A DNA stretch of 64,000 bases from an uncultured Rhodospirillaceae bacterium (GTDB lineage: Bacteria > Pseudomonadota > Alphaproteobacteria > Azospirillales > Azospirillaceae): positions 321,371 to 385,370 of the forward strand of contig CALBDS010000001.1 in assembly GCA_937927415.1 (NCBI GenBank), written 5' to 3'. Positions within the stretch are counted from its first letter, which is position 1; the number at the start of each line of letters is the position of its first letter. Both the position numbers and the translations under genes were made by a program. Under the pieces are notes generated by a model, which searched no databases, was not told the origin of the DNA, and saw only the letters and a program-made list of their open reading frames with translations. This document shows positions 8,384 to 16,750 of this stretch, one piece after another.

Positions 8384-9511
8384 TTACAGCCGTTGCCGGG
8401 CATAGCTTTCCACCACATCGGCGCCGGCCCGCCGGATGCCGGTGCGCTGGAAGCCGCAGGCGTCGGCCAGCCGGTCCACACCGAACGGCGCCACCGCGGC
8501 CAGACCGTCGCCGCCGATGACGGTGGCGGCGCGAAACCATTCCAGCCGGTCGATCAGCCCCGCCCGCAGGGCCGACGCGGCCAGCCGCGCCCCCCCTTCC
8601 ACCAGAACCCGCGTGATGCCATGACCGGCCAGGGCGGCGGCGGCCTGCATCATGTCGGGCATCCCGGCGGCGTCGGGGGTCACCGGCAGCACCTCCACCC
8701 CGCAATCGCGGAAGACCTTGAGGCGCACCGATTCCACATCCGAGCGGGTGATGATCCAGGTGGGCACCCGCCGGGCGCTGCGCACCAGACGGGAGGTGAG
8801 CGGCAAACGCAAACGGCTGTCCACCACCACCCGCACCGGCGAACGGTGGTCCAGCCCCGGCAGGCGGCACGTCAGTTCGGGATCGTCGGCCAGCGCCGTG
8901 CCGATGCCGACCATGATGGCGTCGTGGCGCGCCCGCAGCCCATGGCCCCAGTTGCGCGCCGTCTCGCCGGTGATCCATTGCGACTCGCCGGAATGGGTGG
9001 CGATGCGCCCATCCAGCGTGGTGGCGAGTTTGAGGGTGAACAGCGGCCGGTCATGGAGGATGCGGCTGAAGAAGCCGCGGTTGACCTCGTACGCCTCGTC
9101 GGCGCACAGGCCGGTTTCCACCGCCACCCCGGCGTCGGCCAGCCGGCGCAGGCCGTTGCCAGCCACCCGCGGATCGGGATCGCCGCAGGCCGCCACCACC
9201 CGCACCACCCCGGCGGCGACCAGGGCGTCGGCGCACGGCGGCGTCTTGCCATGGTGGCTGCAGGGTTCCAGGGTGACATAGGCGGTGGCCCCGCGGGCCG
9301 CATCACCGGCCCGGCGCAGGGCTTCGGTTTCGGCATGGGGCCGCCCGCCGGGCTGGGTCCAGCCGCGGCCGACCACCCGCCCGTCCCGGACCAGCACGCA
9401 CCCCACCGCCGGGTTGGGCCACACGGCCCCCAGCCCCCGTTCGGCCAGGGCCAGGGCCGCCAGCATGTGGTGGCGGTCCTGGGCGGAGAAGGCGGAGGGC
9501 GGCGTGGTCAT
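8384..9511 (-). CDS. ribD: Bifunctional riboflavin deaminase/reductase RibD
   Basis: A 375-residue RibD, with an N-terminal zinc deaminase and a C-terminal NADPH reductase that carry out the second and third steps from GTP to riboflavin. The deaminase zinc site is complete: PHAETEAL (HAE) and LEPCSHHGKTPPC (two Cys). NPAVGCVLV marks the substrate pocket. The reductase starts about residue 150 with PLFTLKLATTLDGRIA, then SQWITG, MVGIGTALADDPELTCR and VLVEGGARLAASAL. It is five bases downstream of the nrdR stop, in the same operon. Length is normal for the family. No oddities seen. Confidence 0.96.
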   Translation of the reverse strand: MTTPPSAFSAQDRHHMLAALALAERGLGAVWPNPAVGCVLVRDGRVVGRGWTQPGGRPHAETEALRRAGDAARGATAYVTLEPCSHHGKTPPCADALVAAGVVRVVAACGDPDPRVAGNGLRRLADAGVAVETGLCADEAYEVNRGFFSRILHDRPLFTLKLATTLDGRIATHSGESQWITGETARNWGHGLRARHDAIMVGIGTALADDPELTCRLPGLDHRSPVRVVVDSRLRLPLTSRLVRSARRVPTWIITRSDVESVRLKVFRDCGVEVLPVTPDAAGMPDMMQAAAALAGHGITRVLVEGGARLAASALRAGLIDRLEWFRAATVIGGDGLAAVAPFGVDRLADACGFQRTGIRRAGADVVESYARQRL

Positions 9512-9516
9512 GATCC

Positions 9517-9981
9517 TCAGTCGCTGGAAGGTTCCGGGGCCAACTGGTCCACGAACTGGTGGAAATCCGCCGCTTCGCGGAAGTCCTTGTAGACCGAGGC
9601 GTAGCGGATATAGGCGACCGGATCGAGGGTCTGGAGGGTGACCATCACCATCTCCCCGATCTGCTTGGAGGGGATTTCGCTTTCCCCCGACGATTCCAAC
9701 TGGCGGACCAGGCTGTTGATGACCCGCTCCAGCCGGTCGGCGTCCACCGGGCGCTTGCGCAGCGCGATCCGCATCGACCGCAACAGCTTGTCGCGGTCGA
9801 AGGGTTCGCGGGCGCCCGTGCTCTTGACGACCGTCAGTTCACGCAGTTGCACCCGCTCGAACGTGGTGAACCGCGCCCCGCAGCCGGGGCAGAAGCGCCG
9901 CCGCCGGATGGCCGAGTTGTCCTCGGTCGGGCGGGAGTCCTTGACCTGGGTATCCTCGTTGCCACAGAACGGACAGCGCAT
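9517..9981 (-). CDS. nrdR: Transcriptional repressor NrdR
   Basis: A 154-residue NrdR, the nucleotide-sensing repressor of ribonucleotide reductase genes. The N-terminal zinc ribbon is intact (MRCPFCGN and FCPGCGARF, four Cys), followed by FTTFERVQ. The ATP-cone domain has KSTGAREPFDRDKLLRSM and RPVDADRLERVI, and ends with IRYASVYKDFREAADF. The last eight or so residues are acidic and variable. It sits between glyA and ribD, the arrangement found across many proteobacteria. Its target operators (NrdR boxes) are not in this window as far as I can see. Confidence 0.96.
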   Translation of the reverse strand: MRCPFCGNEDTQVKDSRPTEDNSAIRRRRFCPGCGARFTTFERVQLRELTVVKSTGAREPFDRDKLLRSMRIALRKRPVDADRLERVINSLVRQLESSGESEIPSKQIGEMVMVTLQTLDPVAYIRYASVYKDFREAADFHQFVDQLAPEPSSD

Positions 9982-10007
9982 TCCAACCCCTCACACGGTT
10001 TGGCGGG

Positions 10008-11297
10008 TTACAGCGTCGGGTAGATGGGGAAACGCTGGCACAGGCCGCGCACCTTGTCCCGCACCGCCTGCTCCACCGCCGCGTTGTCGCCGGAATTGCT
10101 GGCGGCCAGACCGTCCAGCGTTTCCACGATCAGATGGCCCACCTGCTCGAATTCGGCAACGCCGAGACCGCGGGTGGTGGCCGCCGGGCTGCCCAGACGC
10201 ACGCCCGAGGTGACCATCGGCTTCTGCGGGTCGAACGGCACGCCGTTCTTGTTGCAGGTCATGCCGGCGTGTTCCAGGCTGGCTTCCGCCGCCTTGCCGG
10301 TCAGGTTCTTCGGGCGCAGGTCCACCAGCACGATGTGGCTGTCGGTGCCGCCGGACACGATGTCCAGACCGCCGTCGATCAGCACCTTGGCCAGCGCGCG
10401 GGCGTTGTCCAGGGTGGCCTGGGCGTACTGCTTGAAGTCGGGACGCAGCGCCTCGGCGAAGGCCACCGCCTTGGCGGCGATGACATGCATCAGCGGGCCG
10501 CCCTGCAGGCCGGGGAACACCGCCGAATTGATCTTCTTGGCGATTTCTTCGCTGTTGGTCAGCACCATGCCGCCGCGCGGGCCGCGCAGGGTCTTGTGGG
10601 TGGTGGTGGTCACCACGTCGGCATAGGGCAGCGGGTTGGGATAGACCCCGCCGGCGATCAGACCGGCGTAGTGGGCCATATCGACCATCAGATAGGCGCC
10701 CACCTCGTCGGCGATGGCGCGGAAACGCTCATAGTCGAGCACGCGGGGATAGGCCGAGCCGCCGGCGATGATGAGCTTGGGCTTGTGCTCGCGGGCCAGC
10801 GCCTCAACCTGCTCGAAATCGATCAGGTGATCGTCGCGGCGCACGCCATACTGCACCGCCTTGAACCACTTGCCCGACAGGTTGGGGGCGGCACCATGGG
10901 TCAGGTGGCCGCCAGCCGCCAGCGACATGCCCAGAACGGTGTCGCCGGGCTGCAGCAGCGCCAGCAGCACCGCCTGGTTGGCCTGGGACCCGGAATTGGG
11001 CTGGACGTTGGCGAACGACGCGCCGAACAGGGCACAGGCGCGGTCAATCGCCAGCTTTTCCGCCACGTCCACGAATTCGCAGCCGCCGTAATAACGCTTG
11101 CCGGGGTAGCCCTCGGCGTACTTGTTGGTCAGGACCGATCCCTGAGCTTCAAGCACGGCGGTGGAGACGATGTTTTCCGAGGCGATCAGCTCGATCTGGT
11201 CCTGCTGGCGCAGCAGCTCGTCGCGCATGGCGCGGGCGAGTTCGGGATCGGTTTCCGCGACGGAGGCGGTGAAGAAGGTGGGGTTGAGGGCGGTCAT
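10008..11297 (-). CDS. glyA: Serine hydroxymethyltransferase
   Basis: A 429-residue PLP enzyme that converts serine and tetrahydrofolate to glycine and methylene-THF, the main source of one-carbon units. Landmarks: IELIASENIVS near the N-terminus, LTNKYAEGYPGKRYYGGCEF, the substrate/cofactor helix MVDMAHYAGLIAGGVY, and the PLP lysine in VVTTTTHKTLRGPRGG. The C-terminal domain has GGTDSHIVLVDLRP and VTSGVRLGSPAATTRG. It starts 32 bases after the rpiB stop and ends 26 bases before nrdR, so it is inside the operon. The protein looks complete and active. Confidence 0.98.
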   Translation of the reverse strand: MTALNPTFFTASVAETDPELARAMRDELLRQQDQIELIASENIVSTAVLEAQGSVLTNKYAEGYPGKRYYGGCEFVDVAEKLAIDRACALFGASFANVQPNSGSQANQAVLLALLQPGDTVLGMSLAAGGHLTHGAAPNLSGKWFKAVQYGVRRDDHLIDFEQVEALAREHKPKLIIAGGSAYPRVLDYERFRAIADEVGAYLMVDMAHYAGLIAGGVYPNPLPYADVVTTTTHKTLRGPRGGMVLTNSEEIAKKINSAVFPGLQGGPLMHVIAAKAVAFAEALRPDFKQYAQATLDNARALAKVLIDGGLDIVSGGTDSHIVLVDLRPKNLTGKAAEASLEHAGMTCNKNGVPFDPQKPMVTSGVRLGSPAATTRGLGVAEFEQVGHLIVETLDGLAASNSGDNAAVEQAVRDKVRGLCQRFPIYPTL

Positions 11298-11329
11298 CGG
11301 TGGCGGCTCCTGGAAATACGAAACGGTCC

Positions 11330-11767
11330 TCAGCCCAGCTTGGCGACGCGGCGCTCGTGGCGCTCGCCGCCGGCAAAGGCGGTTCCGAGGAAAACACTGA
11401 GGCAGTCACGGGCCACCTCCGGCCCCGTCACCCGCGCGCCCAGCACCAGCACGTTCGCGTCGTTGTGTTCGCGCGACAGGCGGGCGGAGGTGACGTCGCC
11501 GCACAGCGCCGCGCGCAGCGCACGGTGCCGGTTGGCTGCGATGCTGATACCGATGCCCGAGCCGCAGATCAAGACGCCGCGGTCCGCCTTGCCATCCCGA
11601 ATCGCATGGGCCATGGCATCGGCGTAATCGGGGTAATCGACGGACTCCGGCCCGTCGGTGCCCAGATCGACGACGGCATAACCCTGACCGGCCAGCCAGT
11701 CCTTCAGATCGGCTTTCAGGGCGACGCCGGCGTGGTCGGACGCCAGGGCAACGGTTTTCACGGTCAT
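11330..11767 (-). CDS. rpiB: Ribose 5-phosphate isomerase B
   Basis: A 145-residue RpiB, which interconverts ribulose 5-phosphate and ribose 5-phosphate. The start is ATG at 11765-11767 (MTVKTVALASDHAG). The open frame continues upstream but has no family-like sequence there. Diagnostic residues are present: SDHAGVALK, VDLGTDGPESVDYPDYA, GVLICGSGIGISIAANR with the catalytic Cys, and LSREHNDANVLVLG. It is the first gene of the long minus-strand operon, so the main promoter should lie in the 600-base gap upstream. Supplying ribulose 5-phosphate just before a ribB in the same operon fits substrate supply to riboflavin synthesis, although that link is only an inference. Confidence 0.95.
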   Translation of the reverse strand: MTVKTVALASDHAGVALKADLKDWLAGQGYAVVDLGTDGPESVDYPDYADAMAHAIRDGKADRGVLICGSGIGISIAANRHRALRAALCGDVTSARLSREHNDANVLVLGARVTGPEVARDCLSVFLGTAFAGGERHERRVAKLG

Positions 11768-12371
11768 CGCGCTCACACTCCAGACACTCGGAACAAAGGG
11801 AACGGGAATAAGGGAAAAGCGGGGTGCAGATCTTTTCACGCGGGGATATACGCCGGAAAAGAGGCCGAAGACTACCAGATATCGTCTGGCACCACCAGTT
11901 CGGCACACATTCCCTACACGCAACCGCCCGCTGCGAACACGCCGCAACGGTGTGACGCACGCCCCACAGGCTGCGGGAGGCCCCCGCCGCGCACCCAAAA
12001 CCGCGGCATGGGCGCCACCGGCGAAACCTTTCAGGGCACCTGGCACCACCCCGACCCCCCGGCGTGTAAAAATACCGGCCCGTTTGTACGAAATAGGATG
12101 CTCACGATTCGTTAACCCAGCGGGACGTCCGATAATTGCCGCTGCGCTACAGGCCGCAGAAGCCGTGTTCCCCGCCACTACTGGGGTATTATCGTCCCAT
12201 TACGGGCTGACAGCCCATGGCTATTCAGAAACGGCTGATTTGAGGATTGTCCCTCAGTTCTGGAGACAATAATCAAGATATCTGGAGAACGGCATAAATT
12301 ATATTGACACTAAAATCACGGTATGCAATTTGGATCAGACTGCCAAAACGAAAAACCCAGGACACTAGGCA
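11768..12371. promoter_or_regulatory. Divergent intergenic region between rpiB and mucR
   Basis: About 600 bases without a convincing gene. The part near mucR (about 12240-12345) is clearly AT-rich compared with the rest, with runs such as ATAATCAAGATATC and ATAAATTATATTGACAC. A TTGACA hexamer (12304-12309) could be a -35 element, but no good -10 follows at the right spacing. MucR/Ros proteins bind AT-rich DNA with T-A steps and often repress their own gene, so this stretch is a plausible autoregulatory site. The promoter of the rpiB-thiL operon must also lie here; I could not pick it out. Confidence 0.4.
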
Positions 12372-12809
12372 ATGAGTGACCAGCTCCGCCCCGATGTCGC
12401 CGACAACGCGCTGCTGCGCATGACGGCAGATATCGTTTCGGCCTATGTCAGCAAAAACGTGCTGCCGGCCCAGCAGATTCCCGAGGTTATTGTCACGGTG
12501 TTTTCGTCACTGACCGGGTTGAACGCTGCGCCGCGCGAAGTCTCGCCCGAACCGCTGAAACCAGCGGTTCCGATCCGCAAATCGGTGACCCCCGAATACA
12601 TCGTCTGCCTGGAAGACGGCAAAAAGCTGAAGATGCTGAAACGCCATCTCCGCTCCACCTACAACATGTCTCCCGACGAATACCGCGCCCGTTGGGGACT
12701 GCCGGCGGACTATCCGATGGTCGCCCCCAATTACGCCGCCCAGCGGTCGGAATTCGCCAAGCGCATCGGTCTGGGCCGCAGCTCCGGCCGTCAGGGCCGC
12801 GACGACTGA
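12372..12809 (+). CDS. mucR: MucR/Ros family transcriptional regulator
   Basis: A 145-residue DNA-binding regulator of the MucR/Ros family, which in alphaproteobacteria controls exopolysaccharide, motility, cell-cycle and virulence genes. The N-terminal half (residues 1-45) carries the oligomerisation segment ALLRMTADIVSAYVSKN. A variable linker follows, then the zinc-finger-like domain: TPEYIVCLEDGKKLKMLKRH, then MSPDEYRARWGLP. The first two ligands are Cys and Asp (CLED) and the third is the His of KRH. The position of the fourth ligand reads RSTYN, with no His. Some members of this family are known to fold without zinc. The C-terminal tail is basic. It is monocistronic, with a possible terminator about 220 bases downstream. 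Confidence 0.92.
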   Translation: MSDQLRPDVADNALLRMTADIVSAYVSKNVLPAQQIPEVIVTVFSSLTGLNAAPREVSPEPLKPAVPIRKSVTPEYIVCLEDGKKLKMLKRHLRSTYNMSPDEYRARWGLPADYPMVAPNYAAQRSEFAKRIGLGRSSGRQGRDD

Positions 12810-13032
12810 CGTTGCCCATCGACCCCATACGTCAGGCTGTCCATTGCGATAGACCCGCCACCATAAGGTGAACACCAACGGCGGGCGCCCCTGGGATCCA
12901 GGGGGACCATCACCGGACCCCGAACCGGCTCCGGCACCAGATGCGGGCTTGATCCCACGACGGCCGACCTGATTCCGGCACTCCACAAAAGCCTGAACGG
13001 TCCATACACCCAACACACGCATGACAACGCTC
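12810..13032 (+). other. Gene-free 3' region of mucR, possible small RNA
   Basis: No reading frame here looks like a protein gene. It runs from the mucR stop to a terminator-like hairpin at 13033-13060, so mucR would have a 3' untranslated region of over 200 bases, or a separate small RNA ends there. A 7-base-pair hairpin with a GAT loop is at 12888-12904. No promoter can be assigned with confidence. Confidence 0.3.
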
Positions 13033-13060
13033 AAGGCCGCCCCGGCAACGGGACGGCCTT
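13033..13060 (+). terminator. Rho-independent terminator
   Basis: The stem is AAGGCCG-C-CCCG with CGGG-A-CGGCCTT (one C/A mismatch) around a GCAA tetraloop. It is followed on the plus strand by the T-rich CTTTATTTGT. The orientation fits termination of mucR or of a small RNA from the region before it. Immediately after it lies the palindrome TTTGTAT-AC-ATACAAA (13066-13081), which may add to the structure. Confidence 0.7.
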
Positions 13061-13112
13061 CTTTATTTGTATACATACAAAAACAACGGCCCGGAACGGG
13101 ACGCCCGGCGGG

Positions 13113-13490
13113 TCAGCCGCAGGTGCGGTTGCCCGACAGGCGGCAGTTGAAGCGGTCCACGTTCTGGCTCAATTCATGGCTGGCGTTCTGATGCTCGTTG
13201 GACAGGCATTGCAGATAGGCCATGGAACGGTCCACGTATTCCCGCACCTCGCCCTGGCACTGGGTCATGCGGTCGGCGTTGGTGAAGGTGGTGGGATCGT
13301 TCATGCACAGCGGCATGCCGGGCTTGGCGCAGGACGGCACGGCGGCGGATGCGGCCCCCCCCGCCGGCTGAGCACCGCCGCCGCCCACAAGGCTGGTGGG
13401 GGATGACAGGCTTCCCGCCATGGCCGCCGGCGACAGGGCCAAAGCCTGGGCCACAGACACAACAACCAGGGCGCAGACGGTTCGACGCAT
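13113..13490 (-). CDS. Hypothetical secreted cysteine-rich protein
   Basis: A 125-residue protein I do not recognise. The start is ATG at 13488-13490, supported by an AAGGAAG ribosome binding site. The N-terminus MRRTVCALVVVSVAQALALS ending in PAAMAG is a signal peptide with an AxA-type cleavage site. The mature part begins with a low-complexity Ser/Gly/Ala linker, then a compact domain with six Cys (SCAKPG, PLCMN, TQCQG, LQCLS, FNCRL, RTCG) and two amphipathic helices. Six periplasmic Cys suggest three disulfides. It stands alone, transcribed toward the region after mucR. Function unknown. Confidence 0.7.
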   Translation of the reverse strand: MRRTVCALVVVSVAQALALSPAAMAGSLSSPTSLVGGGGAQPAGGAASAAVPSCAKPGMPLCMNDPTTFTNADRMTQCQGEVREYVDRSMAYLQCLSNEHQNASHELSQNVDRFNCRLSGNRTCG

Positions 13491-13611
13491 CACGTTTCTT
13501 CCTTGAAAGCTCATCGGATGCCGCACCCGGCCGGGCACGGGCTTCCCGTTCGTCGTTTTGCACGGGGACGGGCAAAGGGCGGAATCGGGTCATGGGGGGT
13601 GGTGATAAGGA

Positions 13612-13818
13612 TCAGCGCGGTTTGCCGGCCGCCTGCTGTTTCTGCAGCACGAAGCGCAGCTTGTTGATGGCGGTACGGCGCAGCATCTCCTGCCCGCCGG
13701 TGGCGGGGCCGACCACCGACACCTCGGTTCCGGTGTTGGGATCGATCGCCACCGCCTTCATATAGGTGCCGACCCGGTGGAACTCCATCAGCACTTCGCC
13801 GTCTTTGCTCATTGCCAT
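13612..13818 (-). CDS. Small conserved alphaproteobacterial protein (DUF6898-like)
   Basis: A protein of about 68 residues with a conserved look: DGEVLMEFHRVGTYMKAVAI, then DPNTGTEVSVVGPATGG and a C-terminal helix RTAINKLRFVLQKQ. I recall similar short proteins in Rhodospirillales annotated as DUF6898, with no known function. No signal peptide or membrane segment is seen. Two starts compete: ATG at 13816-13818 is eight bases from a GGAG, and ATG at 13810-13812 gives the more typical MSKDGEV. It lies downstream of the chemoreceptor gene on the same strand and may be cotranscribed with it. Confidence 0.65.
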   Translation of the reverse strand: MAMSKDGEVLMEFHRVGTYMKAVAIDPNTGTEVSVVGPATGGQEMLRRTAINKLRFVLQKQQAAGKPR

Positions 13819-13899
13819 CACCATGACTCCAGAGGCGGTCATTCTATCCCAACGCCATCCGCATCGGGAAGTTTCTCCGCCGAAGGGCTGGGCGGCGGT

Positions 13900-15594
13900 T
13901 CACGCCGCCGTCACCCCCTGGACCAGGGCGGCCACCTCGCGGCGCAGGGTTTCGGCCTCTTCCGCCAGACGGTCGGCGGCGGTGCGGACCTGATCGGCGG
14001 CCTTCGCGGTGCCGGTGGCATCATCGCGCAATGTCTCCACCGTGCCGGCCACCTGTTCGGCCATGCCGCGCGCCTGTTCGGCGTTGCCGGCGATGGCGCG
14101 GGCCGAGGTGGTCTGATGGTCCACCGACCGGGCGATGGCCGCCGCTTCGCCGTCGATCACCGTCACCTGTTCCAGAATGCCGGCGATGCGGTCGGTGGCC
14201 CGCGTGGCGGCACCCTTGACCGCGGTCACCTTGGTGGTGATGTCCTCGGTCATGGTGCGGGTCTGGTTGGCGAGGTTTTTCACCTCTGCCGCCACCACGG
14301 CGAATCCCTTGCCGGCCTCGCCCGCGCGCGCCGCCTCGATGGTGGCGTTCAGGGCCAGAAGGTTGGTCTGTTCCGACACCGTGGCGATCATCTGCACGAT
14401 GGCGTCCACGTCGGAAATGGCCGACGACAGGGCTTCCAGTTCCTGGCGGGAGGCTTCGGCCCCTTCCGCCGACCGCCGGGCGGTGGCGGAAGCGCCGCTG
14501 ACCGCCTGGGAAATCTCGGCGACCGCTTCGGTGACCGCTTCGGCGGCTTCGCAGACGGCGGCCATGTTGTCCCGCGCCTGAACCGCCGCCGCCGCGGCCT
14601 CGGTGCTGCCGCGCTCGGTGCGCTGGGCGGCGCGCACCTGTTCGGCCGCGGCATCGCGCAGGGCACCCACCGCCCCGTTGACGGTGGCGACGATGCCCGA
14701 CAGCCGTTCGCCGAAACGCTCGGTCATACGCAGCACCTCGGTCCGGCGCTCCAGATCCCGGCGGGTGCGGGCCTCCTCCTCCTCGCGCGCGGCGCGCAGC
14801 CGTTCGGTTTCCTGCAGCATGTCGCGGAAATGCAGGACCGACGCGGCCATTTCGCCAACCTCGTCGCGGCGGTCCCCACCGGGGATGTCCACATCCAGCC
14901 GTCCGGCGCGCAGGGCGGCCATGGCGTCGCGCAGGCGCAGGACCGGCTGGGTCACGCCGCGGCGGATAATCAGCACCGCCGCCGCCAGCGCCAGCAGGAT
15001 GCCCACCGCCATCAGAACCGAACTGTGCCGCACCGCCGTGTCGAATTCGTCCTGCAACGCGGCGGACCGCTTTTTCCAAGCGTCCAGATTGGTGTCCATC
15101 TGCACCGCCATGTCGTCGTTCATCCGCTCGATCAGCGGGTCGATGTCGCGGGCGATGATCGCCTTGGCCTGGGCCAGATCACCGGCGGCCACCCGCTGGC
15201 GCACCTGATCGCCAAAGGCCAGCAGCCGGTCGAAATTGTCGAAATTGGCCTGAAGGGCCGCCCGCTGGTCGGGATAGCCGTCCATGAAGGCGCCGTTCTT
15301 CCACCAGAACAGCCGCTTCTGTTCCTTGGACGCATCGTCCCACAGGCGGGTGAGGACCGCCGGGTCGTCGGTGTGCAGGAACATGCGGTTGATATCCTTC
15401 GCCACCATCTGGAAATGGCGCTGGGCGCGCCCCCCCATGACCAGGGCCGGGCTTTCGATTTCGACGATGCGTTTGTAGTCGTCCTTCACACGGGTCAGCG
15501 TGACGACGGCGTTGGCAAAGATGGCGATTCCCGCAACCGCCAGCAGCAGGACGGCGATCAGGGATTTTGTGACGATGCGCTGATGGGCCAGCAT
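13900..15594 (-). CDS. Methyl-accepting chemotaxis protein
   Basis: A 564-residue transmembrane chemoreceptor. An N-terminal membrane helix (residues about 10-32) and a second one (about 186-206) flank a periplasmic helical domain of about 150 residues resembling four-helix-bundle sensors (IESPALVMGGRAQRHF, then AIIARDIDPLIERMNDDM). A HAMP segment follows (TQPVLRLRDAMAALRAG), then a long coiled-coil signalling domain. The highly conserved hairpin tip is intact: VSEQTNLLALNATIEAARAG and KGFAVVAAEVKNLANQT. There is no C-terminal CheR/CheB tether pentapeptide. The ligand cannot be read from sequence. The two FliL-like genes are divergent upstream, with about 280 bases between. Confidence 0.93.
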   Translation of the reverse strand: MLAHQRIVTKSLIAVLLLAVAGIAIFANAVVTLTRVKDDYKRIVEIESPALVMGGRAQRHFQMVAKDINRMFLHTDDPAVLTRLWDDASKEQKRLFWWKNGAFMDGYPDQRAALQANFDNFDRLLAFGDQVRQRVAAGDLAQAKAIIARDIDPLIERMNDDMAVQMDTNLDAWKKRSAALQDEFDTAVRHSSVLMAVGILLALAAAVLIIRRGVTQPVLRLRDAMAALRAGRLDVDIPGGDRRDEVGEMAASVLHFRDMLQETERLRAAREEEEARTRRDLERRTEVLRMTERFGERLSGIVATVNGAVGALRDAAAEQVRAAQRTERGSTEAAAAAVQARDNMAAVCEAAEAVTEAVAEISQAVSGASATARRSAEGAEASRQELEALSSAISDVDAIVQMIATVSEQTNLLALNATIEAARAGEAGKGFAVVAAEVKNLANQTRTMTEDITTKVTAVKGAATRATDRIAGILEQVTVIDGEAAAIARSVDHQTTSARAIAGNAEQARGMAEQVAGTVETLRDDATGTAKAADQVRTAADRLAEEAETLRREVAALVQGVTAA

Positions 15595-15873
15595 TCCAGT
15601 CCCTCCCTTCCGCCAGCATGGCTGTCGGAAATATTTGGTGGGTAAGAGAGTTCTGGAATTACTCTAAGGAAACCCGCGCCCCGCCTCCAATCGATATTTC
15701 CAGTGACTGCGATAGGAAAAAACGATCCCGGGGAGCGGAATTTTCCAGCGGAACCCGCCATTTTCAGGGGCCAGCCCCTTGTTTTTCCACAGCGGCGCGG
15801 GGCGAAGCATGGTTGTCGGGCGGGGGGGAACGGCGTATATCAGGATCGTTCTATTCCGAAAGGGGAGGCTGAA

Positions 15874-16308
15874 GTGCTTCGCCGCTGTCTTGCCGCCGCC
15901 CGCGCCCTGCTGCTCTCCCTGGCCGCAGCACTGGCTGTCCATGCCGCCCCCGCCCTGGCAGCGGAAGGGGCCGCCGCCCTGCCCCCCACCATCAAGATCC
16001 GCCCGGTCCTGGTGCCGGTGGTCAGCGTGCGTGGCGATGTCCAGCGTTACAACCATCTGGAAGTGACGCTGGAACTGATGAACGCCTCCAAGGTGCCGGA
16101 AGCGCAGGCCATCGCCCCGCGGCTGCAGGACGCCGTTCTCAGCGTGATCTACACCGGGGTGGAAAAGGGCTGGATCGTCAACGGCTCCATCGCCAACGCC
16201 CAGGCGGTCCGCCAGAAGATCCTGGAGCGCAGCGAGGCGCTGATGGGCAAGGCCTCGGTCACCCGCATCCTCATCACCCCGGTCGCCAAACAGGCATCCT
16301 GGCCCTGA
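15874..16308 (+). CDS. FliL-like periplasmic protein (paralogue 2)
   Basis: A 144-residue protein. The start is GTG at 15874, six bases after a strong AGGGGAGG site. The N-terminus is a signal peptide (RALLLSLAAALAVHAAPALA), so unlike the paralogue at 3840-4301 it has no lasting membrane anchor and should be periplasmic. The domain reads KIRPVLVPVV, then HLEVTLELMN, LQDAVLSVIYTG, an IVNGSIAN turn, a helix, and VTRILITPVAKQ. It matches the next gene and the 3840-4301 gene along the whole domain (LQDA-LSV in helix one, GxIxN turn, closing strand). Likely cotranscribed with the next gene 25 bases downstream. Role unknown; the FliL link is inference. Confidence 0.65.
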   Translation: MLRRCLAAARALLLSLAAALAVHAAPALAAEGAAALPPTIKIRPVLVPVVSVRGDVQRYNHLEVTLELMNASKVPEAQAIAPRLQDAVLSVIYTGVEKGWIVNGSIANAQAVRQKILERSEALMGKASVTRILITPVAKQASWP

Positions 16309-16333
16309 TCCTGCCGTCAAGGGGGGCTGTGCC

Positions 16334-16744
16334 ATGACCGCGCACGCCCTGCTCCGTACGTTTCTGACCATCGCCCTGGTAGTCTGTGGCCTGCTGGCCG
16401 GATCGGTCCAGCCGGTCCTGGCCGAACGCAGCACCAGCATAAGCTTTCCCGCCCTGCTGCTGCCCACCGAGCGGGACGGGGTGCTGACCGGCAACGCCCA
16501 ATTCAACATCATCCTGGAACTGTCCACCCCCCGCGCTTTGAAACAGGCGGAGGATCGGCGGGCGCAGCTTCAGGACGCGCTGCTGTCAGTGCTGTTCACC
16601 GCCATGGCCGATCGGGTGATCGTCAACGGCGGCATCGAAAACGGCCAGGAGTTGCGCCGCCGGCTGGACGACGCCATCGAACGCATTCTGGGCCACGGCG
16701 TGGTGACGCGGGTGATCGTCTTTTCGGCACCACAAAAGCTCTGA
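16334..16744 (+). CDS. FliL-like periplasmic protein (paralogue 3)
   Basis: A 136-residue secreted protein. The signal peptide is LLRTFLTIALVVCGLLAGS followed by VQPVLA. The mature domain is the third copy of the FliL-like unit: ISFPALLLPTERDG, FNIILELSTP, LQDALLSVLFTAM, IVNGGIENGQELRRRLDDA, VVTRVIVFSAPQ. It is closest to its upstream neighbour (LQDA, SVLF/SVIY, IVNG-IxN shared). The ribosome binding site is AGGGGGG. The gene ends just before the tandem repeat that carries the ligase stop codon on the opposite strand. Tandem duplication is the simplest origin for this pair. Confidence 0.65.
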   Translation: MTAHALLRTFLTIALVVCGLLAGSVQPVLAERSTSISFPALLLPTERDGVLTGNAQFNIILELSTPRALKQAEDRRAQLQDALLSVLFTAMADRVIVNGGIENGQELRRRLDDAIERILGHGVVTRVIVFSAPQKL

Positions 16745-16750
16745 CCGTCC

